Positions 38,645-49,617 of a stretch of 64,000 nt of DNA are shown piece by piece. The notes under the pieces were generated by a model. That model saw only the letters and a list, made by a program, of their open reading frames with translations. It had not been told where the DNA came from and made no database searches. A program made the position numbers and the translations under genes. The DNA is from Atopsyche davidsoni (lineage: Eukaryota > Arthropoda > Insecta > Trichoptera > Hydrobiosidae), in contig JAILWY010000008.1 of assembly GCA_022113835.1 (NCBI GenBank), positions 240,001-304,000 of the forward strand, read 5' to 3'. The first letter of the stretch is position 1, and the number at the start of each line of letters is the position of its first letter.

Positions 38645-40705
38645 TCAGTCAGGGTAACTTTTTTTTAGAGTTGTTTTTTTAAAGTCTGGATACAATTTTC
38701 TATGTTCCTGGACACAGCGCAGCAAGAACTGTTTTTGTTCTTCTTCAGCCGTGATAAGTCCGTTAAAATCTTGCATCATTTTAACAGCCCTTTCAGCAGT
38801 ATCATTCACAACTCTCAAATAACTTATTTTTCTTTTAGCTTCCAGAAAAGCAGCATTATTATTCCAAGAAGATACATCTTCCTTTAGAAAACTGTCGTCG
38901 ATCTGCAGTCGTGATAAAAATTGTTTGCTCTTTTCCGATACGAAATCATGCAGTGTTTTGTCTGGAAAAAAAAGAAAAATAAGACAAATAACAAAAAAAA
39001 TCTACAACAATTTAAATATATTTAAATAAAATATACAAAAAGTCAATTTAACTTACCAAACAACCTTTGAGGAAGTTCTTCCTTTGACGGGTCATCGCGT
39101 TTGCTAAAATCTGAGGTTTTGTCCCGGTTGAAGTTGGCAATCATTTTTTTCTTAGTTTGGTTATCAACTTCATCATCAAACAGTGATAGAATAACTGTCT
39201 CTTCACATAAATACCACAAGTGATGGCTAAACTTGCTTATAGAAGCATTAGAAATTGTTGCGTCAACTTTTTCGTACTCTTTTAACATCTTCAAGAAGCG
39301 CAAATCTTGGTTAGGTGCTTTGATCGCCACTGTACATTCGAGCCAAGGTTTAACATACAACATCACGACAAATAAGCAAACATCTTGTAGAGCCTTTTTG
39401 TCCTTCGCAGTTATTCTGCATTGTGACTGAAGTAAACAAATTTTTTTAGAGAATAGATCGTTCTCGCCATCTAACGTGCCTGATGCATGGCTCCGGGGGG
39501 GCTTAGTTTTAATTTTTCCTCTGTGTCTCCTCCCAAAATTATTACGCACAGTTCGACCAATTTGTGGTAGTCATCTCTTACATAACCTTTGTCTAATTCT
39601 GCCTTATAAAATATTAACAAAGCTTGAATGTCTGTCTCGGCAACACGTTGTTTTACGAAATTAAGAGATGGTTCAATGTTACTAGCGTCGATGTTTTTCC
39701 AATTTTTAAGCATTGGAATATCTGGGCTACTAGTAATTTGCTTAATTTTGCTTTCAAAGACAGCTTTTAGGACCAATTCATAAACATGATGACGACAGGT
39801 GAAAAGCAGAAATTCTCTTCCTAAAGTTTGCTCCAAAATAGCACAAGCTCCATTAATATGGCCAGTATTGGAAGCTGTTGTGTCGTAGCACATTATTTGT
39901 ACTTTATCGTGAGGGTTCCAGTCAAAAAGAGCTGTTGAGACAGCCTTACCTTGATGTTTTCCAGAAGAATGTTCTAGTTTCGGCACTGCAAGAAGCTGTT
40001 CCTTATCGTCAAACGAAGCAATAACTGGCAAGCGTTCTTCTTTAGAACTTCGTACATCCAACCTGGGTAATAGTTTTCCATCCCAATGGACTGTGACTAC
40101 GTCGGGTACATTGTTTTGGAAGTCAGATTTTAATGCTTCTGCCCTTGATTTTCTAGTTTCAGCAGCTAGTGATTCTCTTTGTCTTACAACCCTTTCCTCT
40201 TCTTCCATTCGTCGTTGTTTAGATCTATCTTCTTTTTCTGCCAATTTTTTATCAAACCACCTAAGCATCCCGGTCGACCTGGCTCTCTCTGTTTTATTAA
40301 AAATAATTTATCTTCCTCTATTTTCATTCTCTCAAAAGCATCAGCATGTGCAATATCAAACAAATTATCAAGATCAATTTTGAAATTGTTCTCACGGCTC
40401 TTGAACGTAACCTGAGTTTTCTTACAATTTTTTTGCATCTCTCTCCAAACATGATATAAATCAACAATTTTCTTCACGCAGTTAGGAAATGCCCCTGTTG
40501 GAATTCTTGCTTTTTCCCAATATATGATGCACTCCCTAATCACAAGATTTGCACTTTCACTAACAGTCAGTTTAACCTCAAGAATATTGTAAAATAGGAC
40601 CGAGAGAAATTGTCGATTAGATGGTAATTTTGCACCATTTATTTGATATCTAGGCAAACCGATAAGGAAGTTATTTTGTTTAACACTTCGTAATTCCACC
40701 GACAT
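38645..40705 (-). pseudogene. X1 transposase, copy 2 (two exons, three lesions)
   Basis: Starts MSVELRSVKQNNFLIGLPRY at 40705. Conserved points in order: a basic coiled stretch (KEDRSKQRRMEEEE), VHWDGK, CYDTTASNTG, TCRHHVYELVLKAVFE, EPSLNFVKQRV, HQAR followed by TAG where copies 1 and 3 read W, LWYLCEE, and NDTAERAV in exon 2. DG, DTT, C..H, RW and a late E resemble the layout of RNase H-like transposases with a C/DxxH insert (hAT, P, MULE and related), but I cannot place the family. Intron 38962-39056 (GTAAGT to TCCAG, 95 bp) splits a codon. Lesions: 1-bp deletion near 40258, TAG at 39471, -1 break at the A7 run 39441-39447. Confidence 0.85.
38962..39056 (-). other. Intron of the X1 transposase (copy 2)
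   Basis: The donor GTAAGTT follows TTTG and the acceptor TTTTTTTCCAG precedes ACAAAACACTGC. Removing 95 bp joins TTTG and AC in frame (F-D-K-T-L) and restores an open frame to the TGA at 38645. The same intron is present in copy 3. Confidence 0.82.
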
Positions 40706-40973
40706 GTCAACGCACTAAACAATGAAGCTCTACTAATCTCAAAAATCACGTATGAAATGACAAATAAAACATGTAGGTAACTACATGTTTTATTTGTAAA
40801 AGTCACAGCGCAGTACTTACGCAACTTGTATGGACAAGCTTAAATCGCAAGTCGGCACGGGTTATCGTTTATAAATCGAACTAATATTTTTTTTCTAGAC
40901 AATATAGGGTTATTACTAAACTTTTAAGAAGGTGTGCGTAAAAAAATATCGAACTTGAAATTTAAGGGACACC

Positions 40974-41090
<117 letters not shown>

Positions 41091-41190
41091 CAATCTATAC
41101 ATATATTTATACATACATAAATTTGACCTTGCACAATTCCTTTTCCATCCATCTGTTTAGTTAATTAGTTTTTTATCTGATTAAACGATT

Positions 41191-41193
<3 letters not shown>

Positions 41194-41226
<33 letters not shown>
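41194..41226. repeat. (TA)n microsatellite, left flank of the mariner
   Basis: About 33 bp of alternating TA ends at the mariner terminal repeat. Confidence 0.95.
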
Positions 41227-41228
<2 letters not shown>

Positions 41229-42494
41229 AGGTGTACTTGTAATTAATTTCCGGTTTTTTTGTAAATAAAACACAATATTGCAAGAGAAGTGTTAAAGATA
41301 TTTTATTCAAAATATTTTCCATCGTTTTCTATATATTTTTTCCACTTTTCCGGTAATTTGTGGATACCACGCCAATAGAATTGACTGTCTTTGGTGGTGA
41401 ACCACTCGGTGAGCCAATTTCGAAAATTTTCATAAGAATCGAAGCGCTGCTCAGAAAGTGCGTGGCCCAGCGAAGCAAAGAGGTAGTAGTCCGATGGAGC
41501 CAAGTCTGGTGAGTAAGCCGCATGATCAAGCATTTCCCACTGGAGTTGTTCCAGCGTGTCGCGAACGTGTTTCGACTTATGCGATGGTGCATTGTCATGG
41601 AGCAAAATCACCTGCTTCTGTCTTTCTTTATATTCTGGTCGGTTTTCCGCAATTGCTCGGCTCAAATCTTTGATTTGTTGTTCGTAGCGAACGGCGTTCG
41701 CAGTTTCACCAGGTTTCAGCAGTTCAAAGTAGATAACACCGGTGTGGTCCCACCACACACACAGCATGGCCTTCCGACTGAAACGATTTGGCCGTGCCGT
41801 CGATGTCGATGCTTCACCTGGACTCACCCACGATTTTTTGTTAGGGTTCTCTAAAAAAATCCATTTTTCATCGCCAGGAACAATACGATGCAGAAAAGAC
41901 TTTCTTTTGTATCGTTGAAGCAGCATTTCACATGTCATTTTTTGATTTTCCATTTGTCTCTCGGTCAGTTCATGCGACACCCCCTTTCCGCACTTCTGAA
42001 TTTTCCCCATGGCTCGCAGACGTTTGGAGATTGCTTGCTGTTGAACTCCCAGCGCTTCTGCAAGCTGTCGTTGCGTTTGCGTATCGTCTTCATCCAATAC
42101 GCTTGCAATTCGACGTCATCAAACTATTTTCGCTTTCCGGAGCATGCGACGTCGTTCAGGTCGAAATCTCCATTTCTGAATTGTCGAAACCACGTTTCAC
42201 ATGTTCGAAGTGTTAAAGCATGATTGCCATAAACTTCCACAAGCGCACGGTGGCTCTCGGACACTTTTTTCCATGAAAAGCAATGCATGGCGCATATGTT
42301 CAAAATTCGGTACGAATGCAGACATCTTTGACACGCAATAAAAACTTTCTAAAAGAATTTTTTAGGAAAACGTCAACGCCGTTTAGACACTCGATAACTA
42401 CTTAACAAAATTACATATAAGTGCTACCAACAGCAAAGCAAAATACAGAACACCATCTATCAAAAAAAACCGGAAATTAATTAGGAGTACACCT

Positions 42495-42496
<2 letters not shown>
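41227..42496 (-). mobile_element. Mos1-like mariner (mauritiana type), damaged
   Basis: 1270 bp, close to the usual 1.3 kb. Terminal inverted repeats begin CCAGGTGTACTTGTAATTAA and CCAGGTGTACTCCTAATTAA and match over about 34 bp with two differences. The CCAGGTGTAC start and the protein resemble Mos1. It is flanked by TA within (TA)n on both sides. Confidence 0.95.
41303..42325 (-). pseudogene. Mariner transposase pseudogene (DD34D)
   Basis: About 341 codons from ATG at 42325, comparable with 345 in Mos1. Order: N-terminal helix-turn-helix region, a second helix-turn-helix (QRQLAEALGVQQQAISKRLR), a VSHEL form of the WVPHEL linker motif, then the catalytic residues in GDEKW, HDNAPSH and SPDLAPSDY. 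Exactly 34 residues separate the second and third Asp, as in mariner. The C-terminal 264 codons are open. Breaks: a frameshift at the T/A run 42265-42270, TAG at 42114-42116, and a one-base frameshift near 42099. The transposase is normally a cut-and-paste enzyme acting at the terminal repeats; this copy cannot make the full protein. Confidence 0.93.

Positions 42497-42534
<38 letters not shown>
42497..42534. repeat. (TA)n microsatellite, right flank of the mariner
   Basis: About 38 bp of alternating TA starts at the mariner terminus. Confidence 0.95.
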
Positions 42535-42539
<5 letters not shown>

Positions 42540-43432
42540 ACTTTTCCTATAAACCTAAATAAACACCACTATATCAAAATGAAATTCTACCAAGTAATTA
42601 TTTTCTTTTTATCAAGATGTCTAGTTTCAAAATGCTCTCTGGGTATTTTAGATACAAATAACATCTTAATTTCACCCTGCAGCATTAAAAAAGTGGATTC
42701 CATTTTAAAATTTGTATTGAATTAGGTACATTTACATAAAAAAATGGAACTTAAAATTAGGGAAAGGCTCATGATACTTGAAATAAATCTGTCTGCAAAT
42801 AATTCAATACTCGACACAATGAAAATCATTGAGTGATTCTTTAAAATGGATACCCGTACCGCCGGACTGCCGCTTAAGTGAAGCACCCGACGTTAGCACG
42901 ACCCGCGTCTAGACAGCACGTGTCCTATAATCACACATGCAGACTATTCCCAATATCTGCCAAATATATAAAACCTGTATTGTAGACGAATTTATATATC
43001 AATGGACGTATCTAAAAGTCTTGATTGGGATTAATGGGTAGAGATCATATATAATTTTTGTACAACTCCGGAAAAATGTCAAATCTCGTTGGCCGCGCCA
43101 GATCACTCTGCAGCGCAGTTGTGTAGTATGGCGATGGAGAATGTTTCAGCAGAGGGGGTAATGATACAGGCGGGGGTGCAGCGGAAAAGACGAATGGAGA
43201 AATTAATGCGATATAGTCGTTTCAGGTTTATTCAGGTGTTTAACTAGATAAATGTAAAATATATTACATTTATGAATAAAAAATAATTGATAGCTTCAGA
43301 TTATGTTTAAAACGCACCTCGATCCAGTGATTTCAAGTAACTCCATCTCTTCAATTTAATTAACATTATTGGTTGAACATCTTATTACATTAGGTTTAGT
43401 CGCAGTAAAGAACATGTTTTATATTTTTATAT
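42535..43432. other. Gene-free spacer with islands
   Basis: A short FB-like tail scrap lies at about 42571-42597 (AAAATGAAATTCTACCAAGTA). Mixed-composition islands occur at 42840-42960 and 43080-43210. No gene. Confidence 0.4.
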
Positions 43433-43630
43433 TCAATCGTTTTGACATAAAGTAACCGATGGATTTCCATTTAAAATAAAATATTTTTGTGATTTTTCCA
43501 GATGTTTAATTTTATAGGTGACTGGTTTTGCCAACCTGTTACGTTGGCATTATCAAAAAAAACGATGGCGAAACCGGTCACCTACAAATAATATATATAG
43601 AAAAATCATAAAAGTATTTTATTCAAAATT
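43433..43630 (-). repeat. FB repeat with core and left tail
   Basis: Tail from TCAATCGTTTTGACAT, then an arm ending GTTACGTTGGCATTATCAAA. The opposite inner arm is shortened, and GATGGCGAAACCGGTCACC leads to AAAAATCATAAAAGTATTTT. The inner part of the right arm has been lost. Confidence 0.78.
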
Positions 43631-45295
43631 ATTTTATTTTTTTAGGAATCACACAAAAAATTCAGATGTAAATAACAAAATTATTAAGCATTGGAAATAT
43701 ACTTTTTATAAACTTAATACTGTCAATTAATTTTTCTTCAATTTTTTTCAATGAACCAGTAATATTGCACTTATTGTCTATTTTAAATTTTTGACTTGAC
43801 TCGAAGCTGAGATAATCTGAACAGAGTGTAAAATATGTTTTTGTGGGACTTGACGAGTGGGAATCTTCGAGATAAAAAATGCAGATAAGCAAGCGATAGG
43901 TTGCTATAAACTGTTTTTAACTTATTGGAATTTTGTATAAAAGAGATTTTGTAATTTATATTTAGTATCAGAACATGGAGATAATTAATATCTTCGTCCT
44001 AACATATGCAATTTTAAAAAAGTTTTTTAAGTTAAACGAGTAAAATAGATGATTGCTTTGACTTATTTCGATGATAGAAGAATAATTGCTATGTAAATAC
44101 TAATAACTTTCTCTTCCACGTAAACACTATTTATATTTCTCTACAAGTGAGGTAGTTTATTACCTTTGACCGGTTCAATTTTCGATAAATTGAATTTGGC
44201 GATGGGCCATACTCGAGCTGAGCGTGTTCCCTATCGTGTTCGTCCTTGTTCGAGACGTGTTCCCGACGGACCAATGGAGGGAAGTGCCCACTTAATGCAT
44301 CCACCCCTTTAACTGCAACTAATAATAATTTGCTTGCGGCAGACGCAGCCTCTATCCAGTCTATCTAAGCTATTTCGCAGCGGGTGATGGAGGACGCTCC
44401 ACGCATTGTTGCTTTCTGGAATATCATCTATTTATTTAAATATTCCTTATTTCTTTTATAGGATGCCAGCAAGTGCATCTGCTGACACCACTGAGAAAAA
44501 CCAATATACAATATTCTAGTATATTACGCAGTACATTACATCAAATTTTGGATAGGCTAAGAAATTTGCGGTAGAGATGAGAATGTTCCAGTATTTTTTA
44601 TGTGAAAGAATAAATACATTGCAACAGTGCGTGTAAGATAAAGAAGCAAATAACATTTAATCTTCACTTTATTTCAAATAATAACATTTATTTTATTGAA
44701 AAAGTCAAAGCTTTACAGGTTTGAGACATACTGTACATTCAAAAAAATTACTATTTACCTAAATACTTTTAGTATGCTTTTAAGCGTTTTGTTTAAAAGG
44801 TTGTAAATATTGTAAAAATAAATAATTGTGTTATTTAAAATAAAAAATGGTTCAAAGAATCTGCAGTAAAGTCAAGAATGTTCGAAAAAATCACGCACAA
44901 AAATATCAGAATTACAACTGTGTGTGCACGTGAGTCAAATGATAAACTGATATCCCTGGAACTTTTTAATGTAAAGGTTTTTCAATAAAACCCTTAAAAT
45001 CAATATTCAGATTTGATATATACGCATTGTTCCAGATTTCAAATGACCCAAAAGTTTTTTAGTAGATTCCAGAATGTGTTGGATTGTATTCGTTGAAAAA
45101 CGGACATACAAAAGTACAACTGAGACAGTAATGAACATTTGAATTCTGAGATCCCGATTAGAAATTTCTGATCGCAGCTCGTCAACCGCGAGGCTCAGAG
45201 AATCCTTTGAGAGAAGCGGAGTCCTGAAACTATATTTAAAAATAAGAAATATAGCTTTAAATGGCTTCTATACTAACATCAGAATTATTAAAGCA
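43631..45295. other. Gene-free stretch with an island
   Basis: A GC-richer island lies at about 44190-44420; a smaller patch at 45160-45220. ORFs at 43518-43730 and 43662-43892 overlap FB sequence or are unrecognised. Confidence 0.4.
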
Positions 45296-45491
45296 CTAGA
45301 AATGTAGCCCGTCATAAAATGACGTATTCGATGAACGATGTAATAGTGTTTGAACATATGTTTGGCTGACAATTATATGAATATATTTTCTTTCATTTTG
45401 TACACATATATTTTGAATAAGTGGATATTAATTTCGAAAGCAATGCCATTCTATGAGCCATCACAAATGAGTGGTACATACCAATTTTTTA

Positions 45492-47810
45492 TTATAGGAC
45501 TGTCTTGTATACAATGTTTTTTGTGAAAATTCTATTGTCTTGAAAGAGTTTGCCTTGCTGGTGACTTTCTTTCACGAACACTTTAATATTGTCTTTATTG
45601 GAACATCTTGAGAATGCCACATATAACTGTCCATGTGCAAATACTGGTTCATCCAAATAAATGCCGACTGAATTGAAACTTTGCCCTTGCGATTTATTAA
45701 TTGTCATTGCAAACGCTAATATGACGGGAAATTGCCGGCGTTTTAATATAAATGGCAAACCGGTCTCACTGGGGGCAATTTCAATCCTTGGAATAAAAAC
45801 TCGGTCTCCTTTATTTGTTCCAGTCAACACCTCCACATCGATGAAATTGTGATGCAGCACTTTAACAATCATACGGGTCCCATTACACAGTCCTCGCTTT
45901 GGCTGCATGTTACGGAGGAGCATAACAATGGCGCCTACTTTGAGGATTAGTTTGTGTGGGGGCATTCCCGAAGGAGTTTGGGAATTTAAAAATTCCGTTG
46001 TAAAAGTAAAATCGGTGTCATCTTCTGATACCACTGAATCTGCACTATAGTATATTTTATCAGTTCCCGGCAGCAGGCACAGAATTTGATGATTCAACTC
46101 TAAACATATTTTGTTTTTGGTGGTTAAAATCACTTTATCGGCTAGTTCATCACTGGCAATAATTGCATTCCCATAAATGGCTCTAATAATGGAATCTTCA
46201 CAAACCATGTGAGAAGGAATTTCGATATAACCCCTTGGCAAATCAGTTATTGGTTGCGTTTTGCCTTCTCCAATGTCGATTAACCACTGATTGAACACGT
46301 CTTGTCCTTCTGATCGCATATTTACACTCAATTTTAATTTCAAAAAGTCACTCCAAAGTAAGCTTGATTTAAGACATGCTTCGATTATATGAGTTCTTGA
46401 CCCTTTCACAACCACTGGTAATGTCTGTCTAAAATCACCACCCAACAACATCACTTTTCCCCCAAATTTAATATTGTTCTTTTGTATTTCTCGAAATAAA
46501 ACATCTATGCATTGGAGCATATGGCAAGACATCATGGTTGCTTCATCGATAATAATTAGCTTTGCTTCACGTAAAGATACAGCTTCTTCTGACGCCATGC
46601 GCATATGGGATGTTGAATTCTCTAATATCGGAATCGGCAGCTTGAATCCACTATGGACAGTGCGGCCTCCTTTGAGTAGAAGAGCAGCAATACCTGTTGT
46701 CGCATGCGGTAGAACAATTTCTCCTTTTCCTCGTACGTATGCCATCAGCGTGTTATACAAATATGTTTTGCCAGATCCACCAGGTCCATCGAGATAAAAG
46801 CAACGACTTGACGATTCCGGATTTTCAAGTGCATCACGAATAAGATCAAAAGCTCGTTTTTGAAGTAAATTGAGTGTTTTAATTTTGATTGTCGCTTGAT
46901 CTGCTTCCGCTTGAATGTCCATGTAGTCGATGGCTTGTTCTGGAATTGATCCTGGGTTTGGTAAACTAAATGATGCCAACTGAAGGCCATGTGACAGTAG
47001 AATGTCCTGTATGTCATGCAGAGCTTTATTCTTTGCATTCAACTCGCTCATATATATCAGATAATCTTCGCACAACATATTGGAAAATGTATCCCACAAA
47101 CCTGATGCATTGGTTGGATTGCAAAAGACACAAATAAAAGCAAATATTTGTCTCAACTGTCGAGGCATTTCAAAAATTGAAGCTTCATCTAAAAGGCGTT
47201 CCCATTCTTGGTCATCTGCTAAGAGATTTCTTTGCCGTGCAGCTTCTACGAATGTCGGTTGCAATGTACCATTGAAGCTTTTCAAATTTTCAAAACTCAT
47301 TGCTCCAGCTACTTTCAGTAAAAGCAAACGAAGGCAATATCTCTCCATATCTTTCGGACTAACTGTATAGATCCGAGACATCACATTACCGCTGGTCTTC
47401 TTCCTTGCACTCCATTTCCCTTTTGAAAAGACATAATGGTTAGGAATCTCAGAGTACAAATATTGTCTCGCATTTGCATCAATTATGTTCAACTTAAACC
47501 ATGCTGTCAGTGTTGTATCATTTTCTGCAGCGCGGGCAAGTGCTGCGTGCTCTTCTCCATCGCTGAAACGGACCATTTGTTGGAGCGGAAGATGGATAGC
47601 TAGTCGAATAATTGCATGAGACCTATCGTGCATTTTATATTCTCTTAGCCGCCAAATCGCTTCAGGGGCACTAACATATCGAGCATCGATATGATTTGTT
47701 ACTTCATTCAAAACAAATTCACCCTTCTGTTCCGTATTTCCAATGGTAACATTGGCCGAATCGTACCCTTTGTAGATATATTTATAAATATATTTTATAG
47801 ATTTTCCGCT
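45492..47810 (-). CDS. Truncated Helitron RepHel: Pif1-like SF1 helicase part
   Basis: The frame is open for 773 codons from a TGA at 47811-47813. There is no Rep domain ahead of it, so the true start is unknown. The first residues (YIYKYIYKGYD, then HIDARYVSAPEAIWRL) are the known RepHel linker after the Rep domain. Counting from 47711: Walker A GPGGSGKT near residue 310, Walker B LIIIDEA near 384, GGDFRQTLPVV near 423, FAMTINKSQGQS near 667-680 and HGQLYVAFSRC near 700. These are the SF1B Pif1 helicase motifs in the right order. In an autonomous Helitron this part unwinds DNA during rolling-circle transposition. Without the nuclease the product could act only in trans, if it is made at all. 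The long intact frame is notable in a truncated element. Confidence 0.9.
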   Translation of the reverse strand, partial: SGKSIKYIYKYIYKGYDSANVTIGNTEQKGEFVLNEVTNHIDARYVSAPEAIWRLREYKMHDRSHAIIRLAIHLPLQQMVRFSDGEEHAALARAAENDTTLTAWFKLNIIDANARQYLYSEIPNHYVFSKGKWSARKKTSGNVMSRIYTVSPKDMERYCLRLLLLKVAGAMSFENLKSFNGTLQPTFVEAARQRNLLADDQEWERLLDEASIFEMPRQLRQIFAFICVFCNPTNASGLWDTFSNMLCEDYLIYMSELNAKNKALHDIQDILLSHGLQLASFSLPNPGSIPEQAIDYMDIQAEADQATIKIKTLNLLQKRAFDLIRDALENPESSSRCFYLDGPGGSGKTYLYNTLMAYVRGKGEIVLPHATTGIAALLLKGGRTVHSGFKLPIPILENSTSHMRMASEEAVSLREAKLIIIDEATMMSCHMLQCIDVLFREIQKNNIKFGGKVMLLGGDFRQTLPVVVKGSRTHIIEACLKSSLLWSDFLKLKLSVNMRSEGQDVFNQWLIDIGEGKTQPITDLPRGYIEIPSHMVCEDSIIRAIYGNAIIASDELADKVILTTKNKICLELNHQILCLLPGTDKIYYSADSVVSEDDTDFTFTTEFLNSQTPSGMPPHKLILKVGAIVMLLRNMQPKRGLCNGTRMIVKVLHHNFIDVEVLTGTNKGDRVFIPRIEIAPSETGLPFILKRRQFPVILAFAMTINKSQGQSFNSVGIYLDEPVFAHGQLYVAFSRCSNKDNIKVFVKESHQQGKLFQDNRIFTKNIVYKTVL

Positions 47811-48037
47811 TCACAAAACTGCTTTACCTTGAGAATTATTTCTCGGCCCACACTTTTTATCACTTTAGGCATAGTAAACAGTACTTTTAACGTCTTTTTC
47901 TATTAAAATACGACAGCTCTCCTTAGCTCTGCTATCAATAATAATATAAAACATGGCCGAGCTGTCAAATTTAGTTCAATTTTTTTCCGCGGGACTTCTT
48001 TGGTGGCGAGGACTATAAGCTGGAAATTTGTTTTTTT

Positions 48038-48097
48038 TGTAAAAGTTCTAAATTTGAAATTCTCACCGTGAAGAACTGAATCATATAATTCGTACAT
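48038..48097 (-). CDS. Short conserved Helitron reading frame (copy III)
   Basis: MYELYDSVLHGENFKFRTFT from ATG at 48097; the same peptide as at 20123 and 21143. In this copy the frame runs on to 47903 but loses similarity after KKTNF. Confidence 0.4.
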
Positions 48098-48307
48098 ATT
48101 TTAATTCGCTAAAGCATATTTTAAAGTTTATGAATGAAAATATTATCCTATCGTCTTGAAATTCGGCACATAGCTGCGGAAAAATTTACTTAACTTATGT
48201 GCAAAAAATCAGCGTTGTATCTTTTAAGATATTCTATACAGAACGGAAAAATGAAACATACATACAAACATACAAATAAACACACAATGGCTATTATATA
48301 TATTAGA

Positions 48308-49297
48308 TTATCAGTCGTTATCAATTCACTATTAAGCCCCATTTCTAACATATTGATTTTCCAAACAACTCTTTGCCACAAAGATCTTTTGAAGCTTTGT
48401 ACTATTGGTGGGTGTTTTGAAACATAGAAAATTCAAAGAACTTTTTATCCAATGGTTGAACAATATTCAAACGGTGTGACCTGCCTGTCTTCGTCTACTT
48501 CTATGTTACGTCTGTTATTTTACCTCAATGTATTGGTAATTAATTACTGATCAGAAAATAAATAAATTACAAAAAGATTTTACGATGTAGTGATAAACTC
48601 CTGGGTTTCTCAAAGATACATTACAAATAAAAGTGAAAAACGGATTAATACTCAGTATTGTTACTGATTATAAAAATCCACTTTATTAATAATTTATTTC
48701 TCGTAAGGTGTTTTCTTCTTTTAGGTATTCATTCTTTTCTGGAATGCGCTTACGAACTGTTTTATTCCTAACCAATGAAACTTCTTACCTCAGCTTTACC
48801 TGTGCTTTTGCAGTTAATTAAAAGCTCATAATGTTGAGGAGCTCTGCAGAAACTTTTTGGTTTTACACAGCATCTTGGGTGATGCATGCGGGACTAATTT
48901 GTAGGCAGTAAAGCCGGGGGATCGTAAAGGCAGAACGTGCAGAGCAGGCTTTATGCCGGGGCTACTCGGAGAGCGTTCTTTTATAATAATTAAATGCATG
49001 CTTGATGTTATTGATACTTCCATATTGCTAGAATCTAAACAAGTAACTTTAAAAACCCAAAAAACATTGCTGTTATTAACATTTTAGACCTTAAAATGAA
49101 TACATTAAATGTTTTCAGCATTAAGGCAATCAACGCACTCATAGAACAATAAGAAATAAGAAAATATATTAGAATGTCCTAGCTGAAAGCTGTGTTTTGT
49201 ACGTTCATATCCGTCAAGAGTGTTTGTGAATCATCAAATATTTATCTAGGAATCTAGGTGTCTTGAATTTGTATAGTGGTACCATGACATAACATTA
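48308..49297. other. Gene-free spacer with an island
   Basis: A GC-richer island lies at about 48820-48990. Nothing else is recognised. Confidence 0.4.
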
Positions 49298-49302
49298 TAT
49301 AA

Positions 49303-49331
<29 letters not shown>
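49298..49331. repeat. (TA)n microsatellite, left flank of X1 copy 3
   Basis: About 34 bp of mostly alternating TA with one TTT interruption. Confidence 0.92.
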
Positions 49332-49333
<2 letters not shown>

Positions 49334-49617
49334 AGGGTGTCCCTTATATGACCAAAAAATTTTTTTTTTCAAATTTCGTAATGCATACCCTCTACTTTTT
49401 TTACTAATGCTATAAGATACTTAAATATAAAATTTCATCTTTCTAGCATAATTGCAACCAGTGCCGACCGAGCTTCAAAGTATAGTAAAAAACGTGTTTT
49501 GTCTTGATATTTCGGTCTGGTATAAAATCATTATAAATGCAATAAATTAAGTGAATAAAAGTAAAAATTCAATTAGATGAACATTAATTTTTAATCAAAA
49601 ACATAAAGTAATAACAA

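Larger units (their letters stand above)
45296..48307 (-). mobile_element. Helitron copy III, carrying a helicase ORF but no Rep
   Basis: On the minus strand it starts TCTAATATATATAATAGCC at 48307 (after A) and ends CTAG at 45296 (before T). The hairpin CGTCATTTTATGACG lies just upstream of the 3' end. Both ends match copies I and II. At 3012 bp it is too short for a full RepHel: the HUH nuclease is missing and the helicase part is kept. The DNA between the 5' end and about 47815 is largely non-coding. Confidence 0.92.

Noticed and set aside
41458..42223. Plus-strand ORFs across the mariner
   Set aside because: They are antisense shadows of the mariner transposase.
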